DNA of 64,000 nt from assembly GCF_006265225.1 (NCBI RefSeq), contig NZ_VDCS01000005.1, forward strand, positions 186,001-250,000, written 5' to 3'. Positions 46,046-54,151 of the stretch are shown here, in pieces. Position numbers and translations under genes: made by a program. Source of the stretch: Allotamlana fucoidanivorans (GTDB taxonomy: Bacteria > Bacteroidota > Bacteroidia > Flavobacteriales > Flavobacteriaceae). The stretch's first letter is position 1. Every line of letters starts with the position of its first letter. The notes below the pieces were generated by a model. The model had not been told where the DNA came from, made no database searches, and saw nothing but the letters and a program-made list of their open reading frames with translations.

Positions 46046-47020
46046 ATGTCTAAACTAAAGGCAGATGTATTACATATTCTTGGTGAAACCATTATGCCAG
46101 GACAAAGTAAAGAGGTGAATTTTGATGTAGCTAACCTACATACTTCAACCCCTGTTAATGTTCCAGTAATCATTGAACGTTCTAAAAAACCAGGGCCAAC
46201 CGTGCTTTTTACGGCAGGCATTCATGGCGATGAAGTAAACGGTGTTGAAATTGTACGCCAACTTATTGCTAAAGGTATTAATCAACCAAAAATTGGTACT
46301 ATTATATGCATGCCTGTTATTAATGTGTTTGGATTTATCAACTTAAAACGTGAATTTCCTGATGGCCGAGACCTCAACAGGGTATTTCCTGGAAGCCCGA
46401 CTGGTTCTCTAGCAGGCCGAGTTGCCCACAAGCTTATTCATGACGTTATTCCGCATGTTGATTTGATTGTAGACTTTCATACAGGTGGCTCGGGTCGGTT
46501 TAATGCACCACAATTACGCTATTTAAAAAAGGACACCTACCTAAATGACTTAGCTAAAATTTTTGGAGCGCCTTTTGTGCTCTATTCTAAAAATCTTTCT
46601 AAATCATTTAGAGCAACCTGTTCTAAATTAGGAAAACCGCTTTTGCTTTTTGAAGGCGGGAAATCGTTTCATATTGATGAGGTAGTAACCAATTCTGGGG
46701 TGAATGGTTCTAAACGCTTACTAAAACATTTAGGCATGTTAAAAACGGTTTTTAAGTCTACCAGACCAAAAAATGCTTGTGTTTTTATTGAAGAAAGTAA
46801 ATGGCTTCGTGCTAAATATTCTGGCATGTTTAAAGCCAATACATCTATTGGTGCTTATGTTGAAAAAGATGATATTTTAGGTAATATTACCGATCCTTAT
46901 GGGAAATTTAATTATTTTGTTAGAGCCCGATATACGGGTTATATCATTAACGTAAATGAGTCTCCTATTGTGTATCAGGGTGATGCTTTATTTCATATTT
47001 CAATAAAAATAAAAGACTAA
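46046..47020 (+). CDS. Succinylglutamate desuccinylase/aspartoacylase family hydrolase
   Basis: The 324-residue zinc hydrolase of the M14-like AstE/AspA family has the first zinc ligands in TAGIHGDEVNGVEIVRQL (HxxE near residue 55) and the third in IVDFHTGGSGRF (near 140). There is no signal peptide. The family removes acyl groups or hydrolyses amide bonds at N-acyl amino acids. It begins with no gap after rimK (TAA then ATG) and ends directly before the folate gene. The co-occurrence of a glutamate ligase and a hydrolase of glutamate-type amides suggests that the hydrolase reverses or trims RimK products; that is inference. No other arginine succinyltransferase pathway gene is present here. 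Confidence 0.9.
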   Translation: MSKLKADVLHILGETIMPGQSKEVNFDVANLHTSTPVNVPVIIERSKKPGPTVLFTAGIHGDEVNGVEIVRQLIAKGINQPKIGTIICMPVINVFGFINLKREFPDGRDLNRVFPGSPTGSLAGRVAHKLIHDVIPHVDLIVDFHTGGSGRFNAPQLRYLKKDTYLNDLAKIFGAPFVLYSKNLSKSFRATCSKLGKPLLLFEGGKSFHIDEVVTNSGVNGSKRLLKHLGMLKTVFKSTRPKNACVFIEESKWLRAKYSGMFKANTSIGAYVEKDDILGNITDPYGKFNYFVRARYTGYIINVNESPIVYQGDALFHISIKIKD

Positions 47021-47587
47021 ATGGCAACCAAAACTACTTTGCGAAAAACCTATAAAGACAAACGAAAAAACCTTGATTTTGATGCTATTGAAGATTTGAG
47101 TCTAGCGATTTCAAATCAGCTTTTAAAACTACCTGTTTGGAACTATGGATTCTATCATATTTTTCTAACTATTGAAGACAAAAAAGAGGTGAATACAGAT
47201 TATATTTTAAACATTCTTTCTGGAAAAGACAAACATATCCTCATTTCAAAAAGTGATTTTGAAACAGGAGAGATGTTTAATTTTTTGCTAACAGACAATA
47301 CCGTAATTAAAAATAATGCCTATAACATTCCAGAACCTGTGGATGGTATTCCCATTTCAAATGATAAAATAGATGTTGTTTTTATTCCGCTTCTAGCTTT
47401 TGACAAACGTGGTAACCGCGTAGGATATGGCAAAGGATTTTATGATAAATTTTTAGCCCAATGCAAGCCAGAAACCATAAAAATTGGGCTTTCATTTTTT
47501 GAAGCTGAAGACCACATTGCAGAGGTTACCAGTAATGATATTCCATTAAACTATTGCGTTACTCCAAACACAATTTATCAATTTTAA
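47021..47587 (+). CDS. 5-Formyltetrahydrofolate cyclo-ligase
   Basis: The enzyme converts 5-formyl-THF to 5,10-methenyl-THF using ATP. The 188-residue protein has the N-terminal basic motif RKTYKDKRKNLDF and the family signature PLLAFDKRGNRVGYGKGFYD near residue 126, with the glycine-rich phosphate loop. It directly follows the aspartoacylase-type gene without gap, so it is co-translated with the rim genes. Its stop shares bases with the stop of the convergent gene (TTAA at 47584-47587). Confidence 0.95.
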   Translation: MATKTTLRKTYKDKRKNLDFDAIEDLSLAISNQLLKLPVWNYGFYHIFLTIEDKKEVNTDYILNILSGKDKHILISKSDFETGEMFNFLLTDNTVIKNNAYNIPEPVDGIPISNDKIDVVFIPLLAFDKRGNRVGYGKGFYDKFLAQCKPETIKIGLSFFEAEDHIAEVTSNDIPLNYCVTPNTIYQF

Positions 47588-49464
47588 TCATTACAGTTTT
47601 CACAGTATACAGCCCTAAGGTAATTATTGTCTAATATTTGAAAAGTAACACCACCATCTTCTATTGCTTCAAATAATTTACAAAAACGTGGTTTATTAAT
47701 GTTTATCGCATTTAACAAAATCGTTCTATAATCTACATCTTTTACAAACTCATTTCTAATAATAGTAAGATTTAAAAAGTAAAACAATAGGTTTTCATCT
47801 ATATAAATACTCCTTGCCTTGTTCTCTAAAAGATCAACAGAAAATTCTGTTTTAGCATAATAGCTAAAAAACTGAGCTAAACTTAAATAATCATATTCCG
47901 ACAACGAAAATTTGTCATAATGGTCTTTAATAAAGGTTACGGCTTTATCTTTATTCTTATAATCTCTGTTTCGCATTAAATTTTCAGCCCTAATAATATT
48001 AAAGTTTACTATCATTCGAGTTATTAAATCATCTCCGATACCATATTGTTTCAAATCATAAATTTGCTTCTCTAATGCATCTTCATTAATTTCAATAGCG
48101 TTGTAACGCCATAGCTGAAGTTTAAGTACCGCTACATTATATTTTATTTTTTTGCTGTTAGGCATGAGTTTTTCAAGCTCCAGCATTTCATTATAAACCA
48201 ATAACACTTCCCTAAAATCAAGCATATACCTAAACGCTGCATTATTATTTCTAATTTGAACATACTTATCACTCATAGGCACTGCCATCTGACTTAAAAT
48301 ATCGGAAGTAACTTCACCAGACTTTATTTTTTCAAAAATGGAGTTTTGAATACGTCTTGCTGCCGCCTCTTGATTTAAACGAACCGCTGTATTGAAATTA
48401 ATAAGCAATTCTTTGGGAGACACCCCTTTGTATTCATAAATTTTTTCAAGTTCCATTTCTAAAACAGCCTTTCTATGATGTTTCAAAATGGACTCCATGT
48501 CTCTTGATAGCTTACCAGCAATAGCATCCTTAATGTCATTTTTTGTTAAAGACAATAAATACTCGTACTTGGTTCCTTTTATGTCATTTAAAAACTCTAC
48601 CCAATTCTCGGCCGTAGACACAGTTGTTTGAATAGTTGGCTTTTGAAATTTCTGTAATGCCGAAATAATACTGTTGGCTCTAAGTTCCTGAAGCTCTAAA
48701 TTTCTTGTTGTTATACCTTCAATTGAAGAATATGACTTTACCTTAATGGTCTTAATATTGAAATCGGTTAGCCGTAACGAATCGTAAATAGGTTTAATAT
48801 CTTGTTGCGAATAATTAGATTTATTTTTTTGGAAGGGAATATCAAACTTTAAAATTTTGTTTCTAATGAGTGTGCTCTTAGACTCAGAAGACTGTACTTT
48901 TTTAGGGTTGTAGGTTAAGGAATCTAAATACATGCCCATATCTAACAACTCCCATTGATAGGACTCCAACTCATAAATAACATAGTATTGACAAAGTGTT
49001 TTGTTACTCAAAAATAGAATATTAAACTCTGATTTTTGATTCAGATATGCCTCAGGAATAGTTCCTATTTTTACTCGAAATAAATCATCAGCATATGGTT
49101 TCAATCCAGCTTTTAAGGCTTTAGCATAAACGGGCTCTAGAAGTTCACCTTTTATTTGAGAACTGGCCACAGAACCTAAACCACAGGCATACCTTTTCTT
49201 CAATACAACATCAATAGCAATGCCGTCACCAGATTTGTTAAATAGGGTCTCAAACCATTTTTTATCGTTGACTTGAAAATATAGATTATTACCTTCTCGT
49301 TCAATTGAAAACCGAACGCCTTTAGGTTTCTGCCTAAACGTTTCTATACACTGTTTACAATCTTTTTCTCGATTGTCTCCATTCAGAATAATATCAAATG
49401 TATTTTGCGCGAATAAAAATTGAGAGAATAAAATAAGGATGATAGGAATGTATTTACCTTTCAT
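47584..49464 (-). CDS. Exported protein with OmpA-like middle domain and two CxxC motifs
   Basis: The start is taken at 49464 (MKGKYIPIILILFSQFLFAQ, signal peptide); a longer frame to 49494 lacks a signal. I do not recognise the full 626-residue architecture. A region at about 203-295 (KILKFDIPFQKNKSNYSQQD, then VKSYSSIEG and RANSIISALQKF) resembles the OmpA-like fold that binds peptidoglycan. The C-terminal half (about 330-620) is helix-rich and TPR-like in look. Two CxxC motifs sit at the ends, Cys36-Cys39 (DCKQC) and Cys621-Cys624 (YCENC). It lies 80 bases downstream of lspA on the same strand. Function is unknown. Confidence 0.78.
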   Translation of the reverse strand: MKGKYIPIILILFSQFLFAQNTFDIILNGDNREKDCKQCIETFRQKPKGVRFSIEREGNNLYFQVNDKKWFETLFNKSGDGIAIDVVLKKRYACGLGSVASSQIKGELLEPVYAKALKAGLKPYADDLFRVKIGTIPEAYLNQKSEFNILFLSNKTLCQYYVIYELESYQWELLDMGMYLDSLTYNPKKVQSSESKSTLIRNKILKFDIPFQKNKSNYSQQDIKPIYDSLRLTDFNIKTIKVKSYSSIEGITTRNLELQELRANSIISALQKFQKPTIQTTVSTAENWVEFLNDIKGTKYEYLLSLTKNDIKDAIAGKLSRDMESILKHHRKAVLEMELEKIYEYKGVSPKELLINFNTAVRLNQEAAARRIQNSIFEKIKSGEVTSDILSQMAVPMSDKYVQIRNNNAAFRYMLDFREVLLVYNEMLELEKLMPNSKKIKYNVAVLKLQLWRYNAIEINEDALEKQIYDLKQYGIGDDLITRMIVNFNIIRAENLMRNRDYKNKDKAVTFIKDHYDKFSLSEYDYLSLAQFFSYYAKTEFSVDLLENKARSIYIDENLLFYFLNLTIIRNEFVKDVDYRTILLNAININKPRFCKLFEAIEDGGVTFQILDNNYLRAVYCENCND

Positions 49465-49544
49465 TAATTGAGGGATTAAAATAAATAATAGCAATAGGTA
49501 AATATAGTAAAAGTAAATTCGAAAATATTTACCTGGAAAACCTT

Positions 49545-50174
49545 TTATTGGATATTCTTTTTAGAAAAAGCTTTTTTATTGAAAAGAAGCAACATAATAA
49601 ACCCAGCGCTTATAGCAACATCGGCAATATTAAAAACAGGTTCAAAGAAATTAAAACGCTTACCTCCGTATAAAGGCACCCATTGAGGCAGATCAACTTC
49701 TATTAGTGGAAAGTATAGCATATCTACCACACGCCCATAAAGCAATGACTCGTACCCCCCTCCTTCCGGCATAAAACTAGCCAATTGACTTGTACTGTCA
49801 TTAAATAAAACGCCATAAAACACCGAATCAATAATATTACCTAAGGCGCCTGCAAAAATCAAGGCTATAGCAATAATTAAAATTGTAGATCCTCCCTTTT
49901 TAGTGGTGTTATATAACCAATAGCCTATGCCAAATATGGCAAAAACTCTAAATAAGGTTAAGGCTACCTTTGCTGTTCTATCTGATATAAAGGACGTAAA
50001 ATCACTTATTTTTGTTCCCCAGGCCATCCCATCGTTTTCTATAAAGTATATTTTAAACCAACTAAATACGTCAATACTTTCATGAAGTATAAAATGTGTT
50101 TTTACATATATTTTACTGATTTGATCAACCAACAAAACGATGACAATAAGAACGATAGATTTTTTTAACGACAT
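49545..50174 (-). CDS. lspA: Lipoprotein signal peptidase
   Basis: Signal peptidase II cleaves prolipoproteins just before the lipid-modified cysteine, a step needed by the several lipoproteins in this window. The 209-residue protein has four membrane segments, the DQISKIYVK motif near residue 17, the conserved IENDGMAWG, and the two catalytic aspartates in GALGNIIDS and FNIADVAISAGF. It is longer than E. coli LspA (164) because of a loop (about 120-150, with FNDSTSQLASFMPEGGGYES), common in Bacteroidetes. It sits 12 bases after a terminator hairpin, so its transcription either reads through from ileS-dksA or starts inside the hairpin. Confidence 0.95.
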   Translation of the reverse strand: MSLKKSIVLIVIVLLVDQISKIYVKTHFILHESIDVFSWFKIYFIENDGMAWGTKISDFTSFISDRTAKVALTLFRVFAIFGIGYWLYNTTKKGGSTILIIAIALIFAGALGNIIDSVFYGVLFNDSTSQLASFMPEGGGYESLLYGRVVDMLYFPLIEVDLPQWVPLYGGKRFNFFEPVFNIADVAISAGFIMLLLFNKKAFSKKNIQ

Positions 50175-50185
50175 AACATCTAAAC

Positions 50186-50215
50186 AAAAAACGCCTCAAG
50201 GCATGAGGCGTTTTT
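50186..50215 (-). terminator. Intrinsic terminator between the DksA-family gene and lspA
   Basis: A perfect 12-bp stem (AAAAACGCCTCA with TGAGGCGTTTTT) has a 5-base loop and T-rich exit on the minus strand. Confidence 0.85.
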
Positions 50216-50236
50216 ATAAATGACTCTTTTATACAA

Positions 50237-50614
50237 TTATTGTTGCATATTTTTTGCTTCAATACTTAATGTAGCATGTGGCACAAGCTCTAAACGTTTT
50301 TTATTGATTAATTTACCCGTTACACGGCAAATACCGTAGGTTTTATTCTCTATACGAATAAGAGCATTTTTTAAATCACGAATAAATTTTTCTTGACGAA
50401 TAGCTAATTGAGAATTTGATTCTTTACTCATCACGGCACTCCCTTCATCAAAAGCTTTAAAGGTCGGTGATGTATCTTCAGTACCGTTATTATGATCATT
50501 CATATAGGCACTTTTTATCAACTCTAAATCATGCTGAGCTTTTTCTATCTTCTCTGTAATTAATGCTTTGAATTCTTCCAATTCAGCATCAGAATATCTT
50601 ACGCTGTCTCCCAT
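50237..50614 (-). CDS. TraR/DksA-family regulator with incomplete zinc finger
   Basis: DksA-type proteins enter the RNA polymerase secondary channel and alter initiation with ppGpp. I take the ATG at 50614 (MGDSVRYSDAELEEF), 4 bases after the ileS stop, rather than a longer frame to 50665. The 125-residue protein has the coiled-coil arm (about 10-95) and the C-terminal block YGICRVTGKLINKKRLELVP then HATLSIEAK. The four cysteines expected for the zinc finger are reduced to Cys96 only (C-R-V-T, and H-A-T-L in the second pair). Related flavobacterial sequences I remember share this. It is co-transcribed with ileS and followed by a terminator. Confidence 0.88.
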   Translation of the reverse strand: MGDSVRYSDAELEEFKALITEKIEKAQHDLELIKSAYMNDHNNGTEDTSPTFKAFDEGSAVMSKESNSQLAIRQEKFIRDLKNALIRIENKTYGICRVTGKLINKKRLELVPHATLSIEAKNMQQ

Positions 50615-50618
50615 AGTC

Positions 50619-53600
50619 TTAATTTTTTTGGATAAATAATTTGGTACATACATCATCAAATACAATTTCTATACCATCTTCTACTTTATCAATTATTTCA
50701 AGTTCATTTGTTAATGTTTCAGACTTAATGTAGGTTATATTGGCATCAACGGCATTTACAACCTGTTCATCTTTTTGGAGCGTTACATTGATTCTATCAG
50801 TAACTTCAAAGCCTGAATCTTTACGTAAATTTTGAATTCTATTTATCAATTCTCTGGCAATACCTTCTCTACGTAAATCATCAGAAATAGTAACATCAAG
50901 AGCCACTGTTAAAGCTCCTTCATTTGCAACCAACCACCCTTCAATATCTTGTGAGGTGATTTCTACATCTGAGCGTTCTAATGTAATATTTTTTCCGTTA
51001 ATATCAACCTCTAAACTCCCATTTTGTTCTATTTTGTTAATATCTTCAGGTGTAAAGTTAATTACTGCTTCAGCCACGGCTTTCATCTCTCTCCCAAAGC
51101 GCGGTCCTAGCACTTTAAAATTAGGTTTTATCTGCTTAACCAAAATATCTGAAGCATCTTCTAAAAGCTCTATCTCCTTAATATTTACCTCATGTTTTAT
51201 TAAATTTGATACTGCTAAAATTTCCGCTTTTTGTTGGTCATTAGCTACTGGAATCATAATTTTTTGAAGCGGCTGACGTACCTTAATCTTTTCCTTAGCT
51301 CGTAAAGACAATACCAATGAGGATATGGTTTGTGCATTTTCCATTTTACGCTCTAAGCTTTTATCAACAAAAGCCTCATCAAACTTTGGAAAATCTGCTA
51401 AATGTACACTTTCAAAATTTTCTTTCTTGGTTACTGCATTAAGGTCTAAATAAAGCCTATCCATGTAGAACGGTGCTATTGGAGCCCCAAGTTTTGCCAA
51501 GGTTACCATGCATGTGTACAAGGTTTGGTAGGCCGAAATTTTATCTTGTTCATACTCACCTTTCCAGAAACGTCTTCTACTTAATCTAACATACCAGTTA
51601 CTCAAATAATCTTGTGTGAAATCTGAGATAGCTCTTGCTGCTTTTGTTGGCTCATAATCAGCGTAAAACTTATCAATTTTATTGATTAAGGTATGTAATT
51701 CAGATAATATCCAGCGATCTAATTCTGGTCTTTCCTCAAGCGGAATATCTGACTCGGCATAAGTGAATTGATCTAAATTGGTATATAAACTAAAAAAAGA
51801 GTACGTGTTATAAAGGGTTCCAAAAAATTTACGCTTTACCTCTTCAATACCATCACTATCAAACTTTAAATTATCCCAAGGATTAGCGTTTGAAATCATA
51901 TACCAACGTGTGGCATCAGCCCCATAATTCCCTAGGGTTTCAAATGGATCAACGGCATTACCTAAACGCTTAGACATTTTTTGTCCGTTCTTATCTAAAA
52001 CCAGTCCGTTAGATACGACATTTTTATAGGCTACTGAATCAAAAACCATGGTTCCAATAGCATGAAGCGTGTAAAACCACCCTCTTGTTTGATCAACACC
52101 TTCAGCAATAAAATCGGCAGGATAAGACGTCCCTTTGTCTATCAATTCTTTATTTTCAAACGGGTAATGCCACTGCGCGTATGGCATAGAGCCAGAATCA
52201 AACCAAACATCAATTAAATCGCTTTCACGATACATCTTTTCACCCGATGGCGCTACCAAAACAATAGCATCAACAATATTTTTATGCAAATCGATTTTAG
52301 CATAATTTTCTTCGGAATTATTACCAACTTCAAAATCTTCAAAAATATCTTTTTCAAGCACGCCCGCGGCGACAGCTTTGGTCATTTCAGCTTTTAATTC
52401 TTCAACTGAACCAATGCAAATCTGTTCTTTTCCATCTTCAGTTCGCCAAATAGGCAACGGAATACCCCAATAACGCGAACGCGATAAATTCCAATCATTG
52501 GCATTAGCTAACCAATTTCCAAAACGCCCTGTTCCGGTTGCTTTTGGTTTCCAATTAATGGTTTCATTGAGTTCAAACATTCTGTCTTTTACATCAGTCA
52601 CCTTGACGAACCATGAATCTAGCGGGTAGTAAAGAATGGGTTTATCTGTTCGCCAGCAATTAGGATAACTGTGTTTATATTTTTCAACTTTAAACGCTTT
52701 ATTCTCTTCCTTTAGCTTTATAGCAAGTTCTACATCAACAGAGCGCTCTGGTGCTTCACCATCATTGTAGTATTCATTCTTAACATATTTACCTGCAAAC
52801 TCACCCATTTCTGGTCTGAATCTACCTTGTAAATCAACAAGTGGAACAAGATTTCCATTATCATCTTTCACCAGCATAGGTGGTACTTCAGGCACAGCCT
52901 GTTTAGCCACTAAAGCATCATCTGCACCAAAAGTAGGAGCGGTATGCACAATACCTGTACCATCTTCAGTAGTTACAAAATCGCCCGAAATCACTCTAAA
53001 AGCATTTTCAGGGTTATCATGAGGCAAAGCGTATGGTAATAACTGTTCATATGTAATACCAACTAAATCTTTACCCATAAATTCTTTTACAATATAAAAC
53101 GGAATCTTTTTATCTCCTGCTTTATACGAAGCAAGTTCTGAGGACTCTTCAACCTGCTTAAACTTGCCAGAAAATTGATATCCTACAAGTTTTTTAGCCA
53201 ACACCACTTTTACAGGCTCAAACGTATATTGATTAAACGTTTCAACCAAAACATACTCAATTTTAGGACCTACAGTTAATGCTGTGTTGCTTGGCAAAGT
53301 CCAAGGTGTGGTTGTCCATGCTAAAAAGTGAATAGCACCTAAGTTTTGTAAAAAGTCAGGTAGCGTATTAGAAATCGCTTTAAACTGTGCAACCACCGTA
53401 GTATCTGTAACATCTTGATACGTTCCTGGTTGATTCAACTCATGCGAACTTAAGCCAGTACCTGCTTTTGGGGAATATGGTTGAATGGTATAGCCTTTAT
53501 ACAAAAGGTTTTTATTATAAATTTGCTTAAGCAACCACCAAACGCTTTCCATATATTTGGGTTCATAGGTAATGTACGGATGATCCATATCTACCCAATA

Positions 53601-54023
53601 CCCCATTTTTTGGGTTAAATCATTCCAAATATCAGTGTAACGCATCACCGCTTTTCTACAAGCGGCATTATAATCTTCCACCGAAATAGATTTCCCAATA
53701 TCTTCTTTTGTAATGCCAAGCTCTTTTTCTACACCTAATTCAATAGGTAAACCATGGGTATCCCAACCTGCTTTTCTTTTTACCTGATAACCTTTTTGAG
53801 TTTTATAACGACAGAAAATATCCTTAATAGCGCGCGCCATAACATGATGAATACCTGGCAATCCATTTGCAGAAGGAGGTCCTTCAAAAAAGACGTAGGA
53901 TTCACGATCTTCTCTTGACGTTACACTTTTTTCAAATATGTTATTTTCCTGCCAGTATTGTAGAATTTCATTTGCTACATTAGGCAGGTCAAGTCCTTTA
54001 TATTCAGGGAATTTCACGCTCAT
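50619..54023 (-). CDS. ileS: Isoleucyl-tRNA synthetase
   Basis: The 1134-residue enzyme charges tRNA-Ile. The class I HIGH motif is GLPGIHHVMARAIKD near residue 53 and the KMSKS motif reads KMSKRLGN. Editing (CP1) and anticodon-binding domains fill the rest. Length and text resemble the longer, eukaryote-like IleS type found in Bacteroidetes. It is first in an operon with the DksA-family gene (4-base gap). The minus-strand element TATTTTTG at 54089-54096 could be its -7 box, but it overlaps the terminator of the next gene upstream. Confidence 0.97.
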   Translation of the reverse strand: MSVKFPEYKGLDLPNVANEILQYWQENNIFEKSVTSREDRESYVFFEGPPSANGLPGIHHVMARAIKDIFCRYKTQKGYQVKRKAGWDTHGLPIELGVEKELGITKEDIGKSISVEDYNAACRKAVMRYTDIWNDLTQKMGYWVDMDHPYITYEPKYMESVWWLLKQIYNKNLLYKGYTIQPYSPKAGTGLSSHELNQPGTYQDVTDTTVVAQFKAISNTLPDFLQNLGAIHFLAWTTTPWTLPSNTALTVGPKIEYVLVETFNQYTFEPVKVVLAKKLVGYQFSGKFKQVEESSELASYKAGDKKIPFYIVKEFMGKDLVGITYEQLLPYALPHDNPENAFRVISGDFVTTEDGTGIVHTAPTFGADDALVAKQAVPEVPPMLVKDDNGNLVPLVDLQGRFRPEMGEFAGKYVKNEYYNDGEAPERSVDVELAIKLKEENKAFKVEKYKHSYPNCWRTDKPILYYPLDSWFVKVTDVKDRMFELNETINWKPKATGTGRFGNWLANANDWNLSRSRYWGIPLPIWRTEDGKEQICIGSVEELKAEMTKAVAAGVLEKDIFEDFEVGNNSEENYAKIDLHKNIVDAIVLVAPSGEKMYRESDLIDVWFDSGSMPYAQWHYPFENKELIDKGTSYPADFIAEGVDQTRGWFYTLHAIGTMVFDSVAYKNVVSNGLVLDKNGQKMSKRLGNAVDPFETLGNYGADATRWYMISNANPWDNLKFDSDGIEEVKRKFFGTLYNTYSFFSLYTNLDQFTYAESDIPLEERPELDRWILSELHTLINKIDKFYADYEPTKAARAISDFTQDYLSNWYVRLSRRRFWKGEYEQDKISAYQTLYTCMVTLAKLGAPIAPFYMDRLYLDLNAVTKKENFESVHLADFPKFDEAFVDKSLERKMENAQTISSLVLSLRAKEKIKVRQPLQKIMIPVANDQQKAEILAVSNLIKHEVNIKEIELLEDASDILVKQIKPNFKVLGPRFGREMKAVAEAVINFTPEDINKIEQNGSLEVDINGKNITLERSDVEITSQDIEGWLVANEGALTVALDVTISDDLRREGIARELINRIQNLRKDSGFEVTDRINVTLQKDEQVVNAVDANITYIKSETLTNELEIIDKVEDGIEIVFDDVCTKLFIQKN

Positions 54024-54091
54024 TTACTCTAATTTCTTATAAGTTCGCGAATTTAAGGAATTATCCTTGAAAAATTTTCATTTTAAAACAA

Positions 54092-54121
54092 AAATAGACC
54101 ACTCTAACGAATGATCTATTT
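54092..54121 (-). terminator. Terminator after the first LamG/T9SS gene
   Basis: A 7-bp stem (AAATAGA with TCTATTT) extended by further pairs, with a T-rich exit on the minus strand, lies 31 bases beyond the stop. Confidence 0.55.
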
Positions 54122-54151
54122 AGAATATCTTATTCAAGATTATTACCCCAA

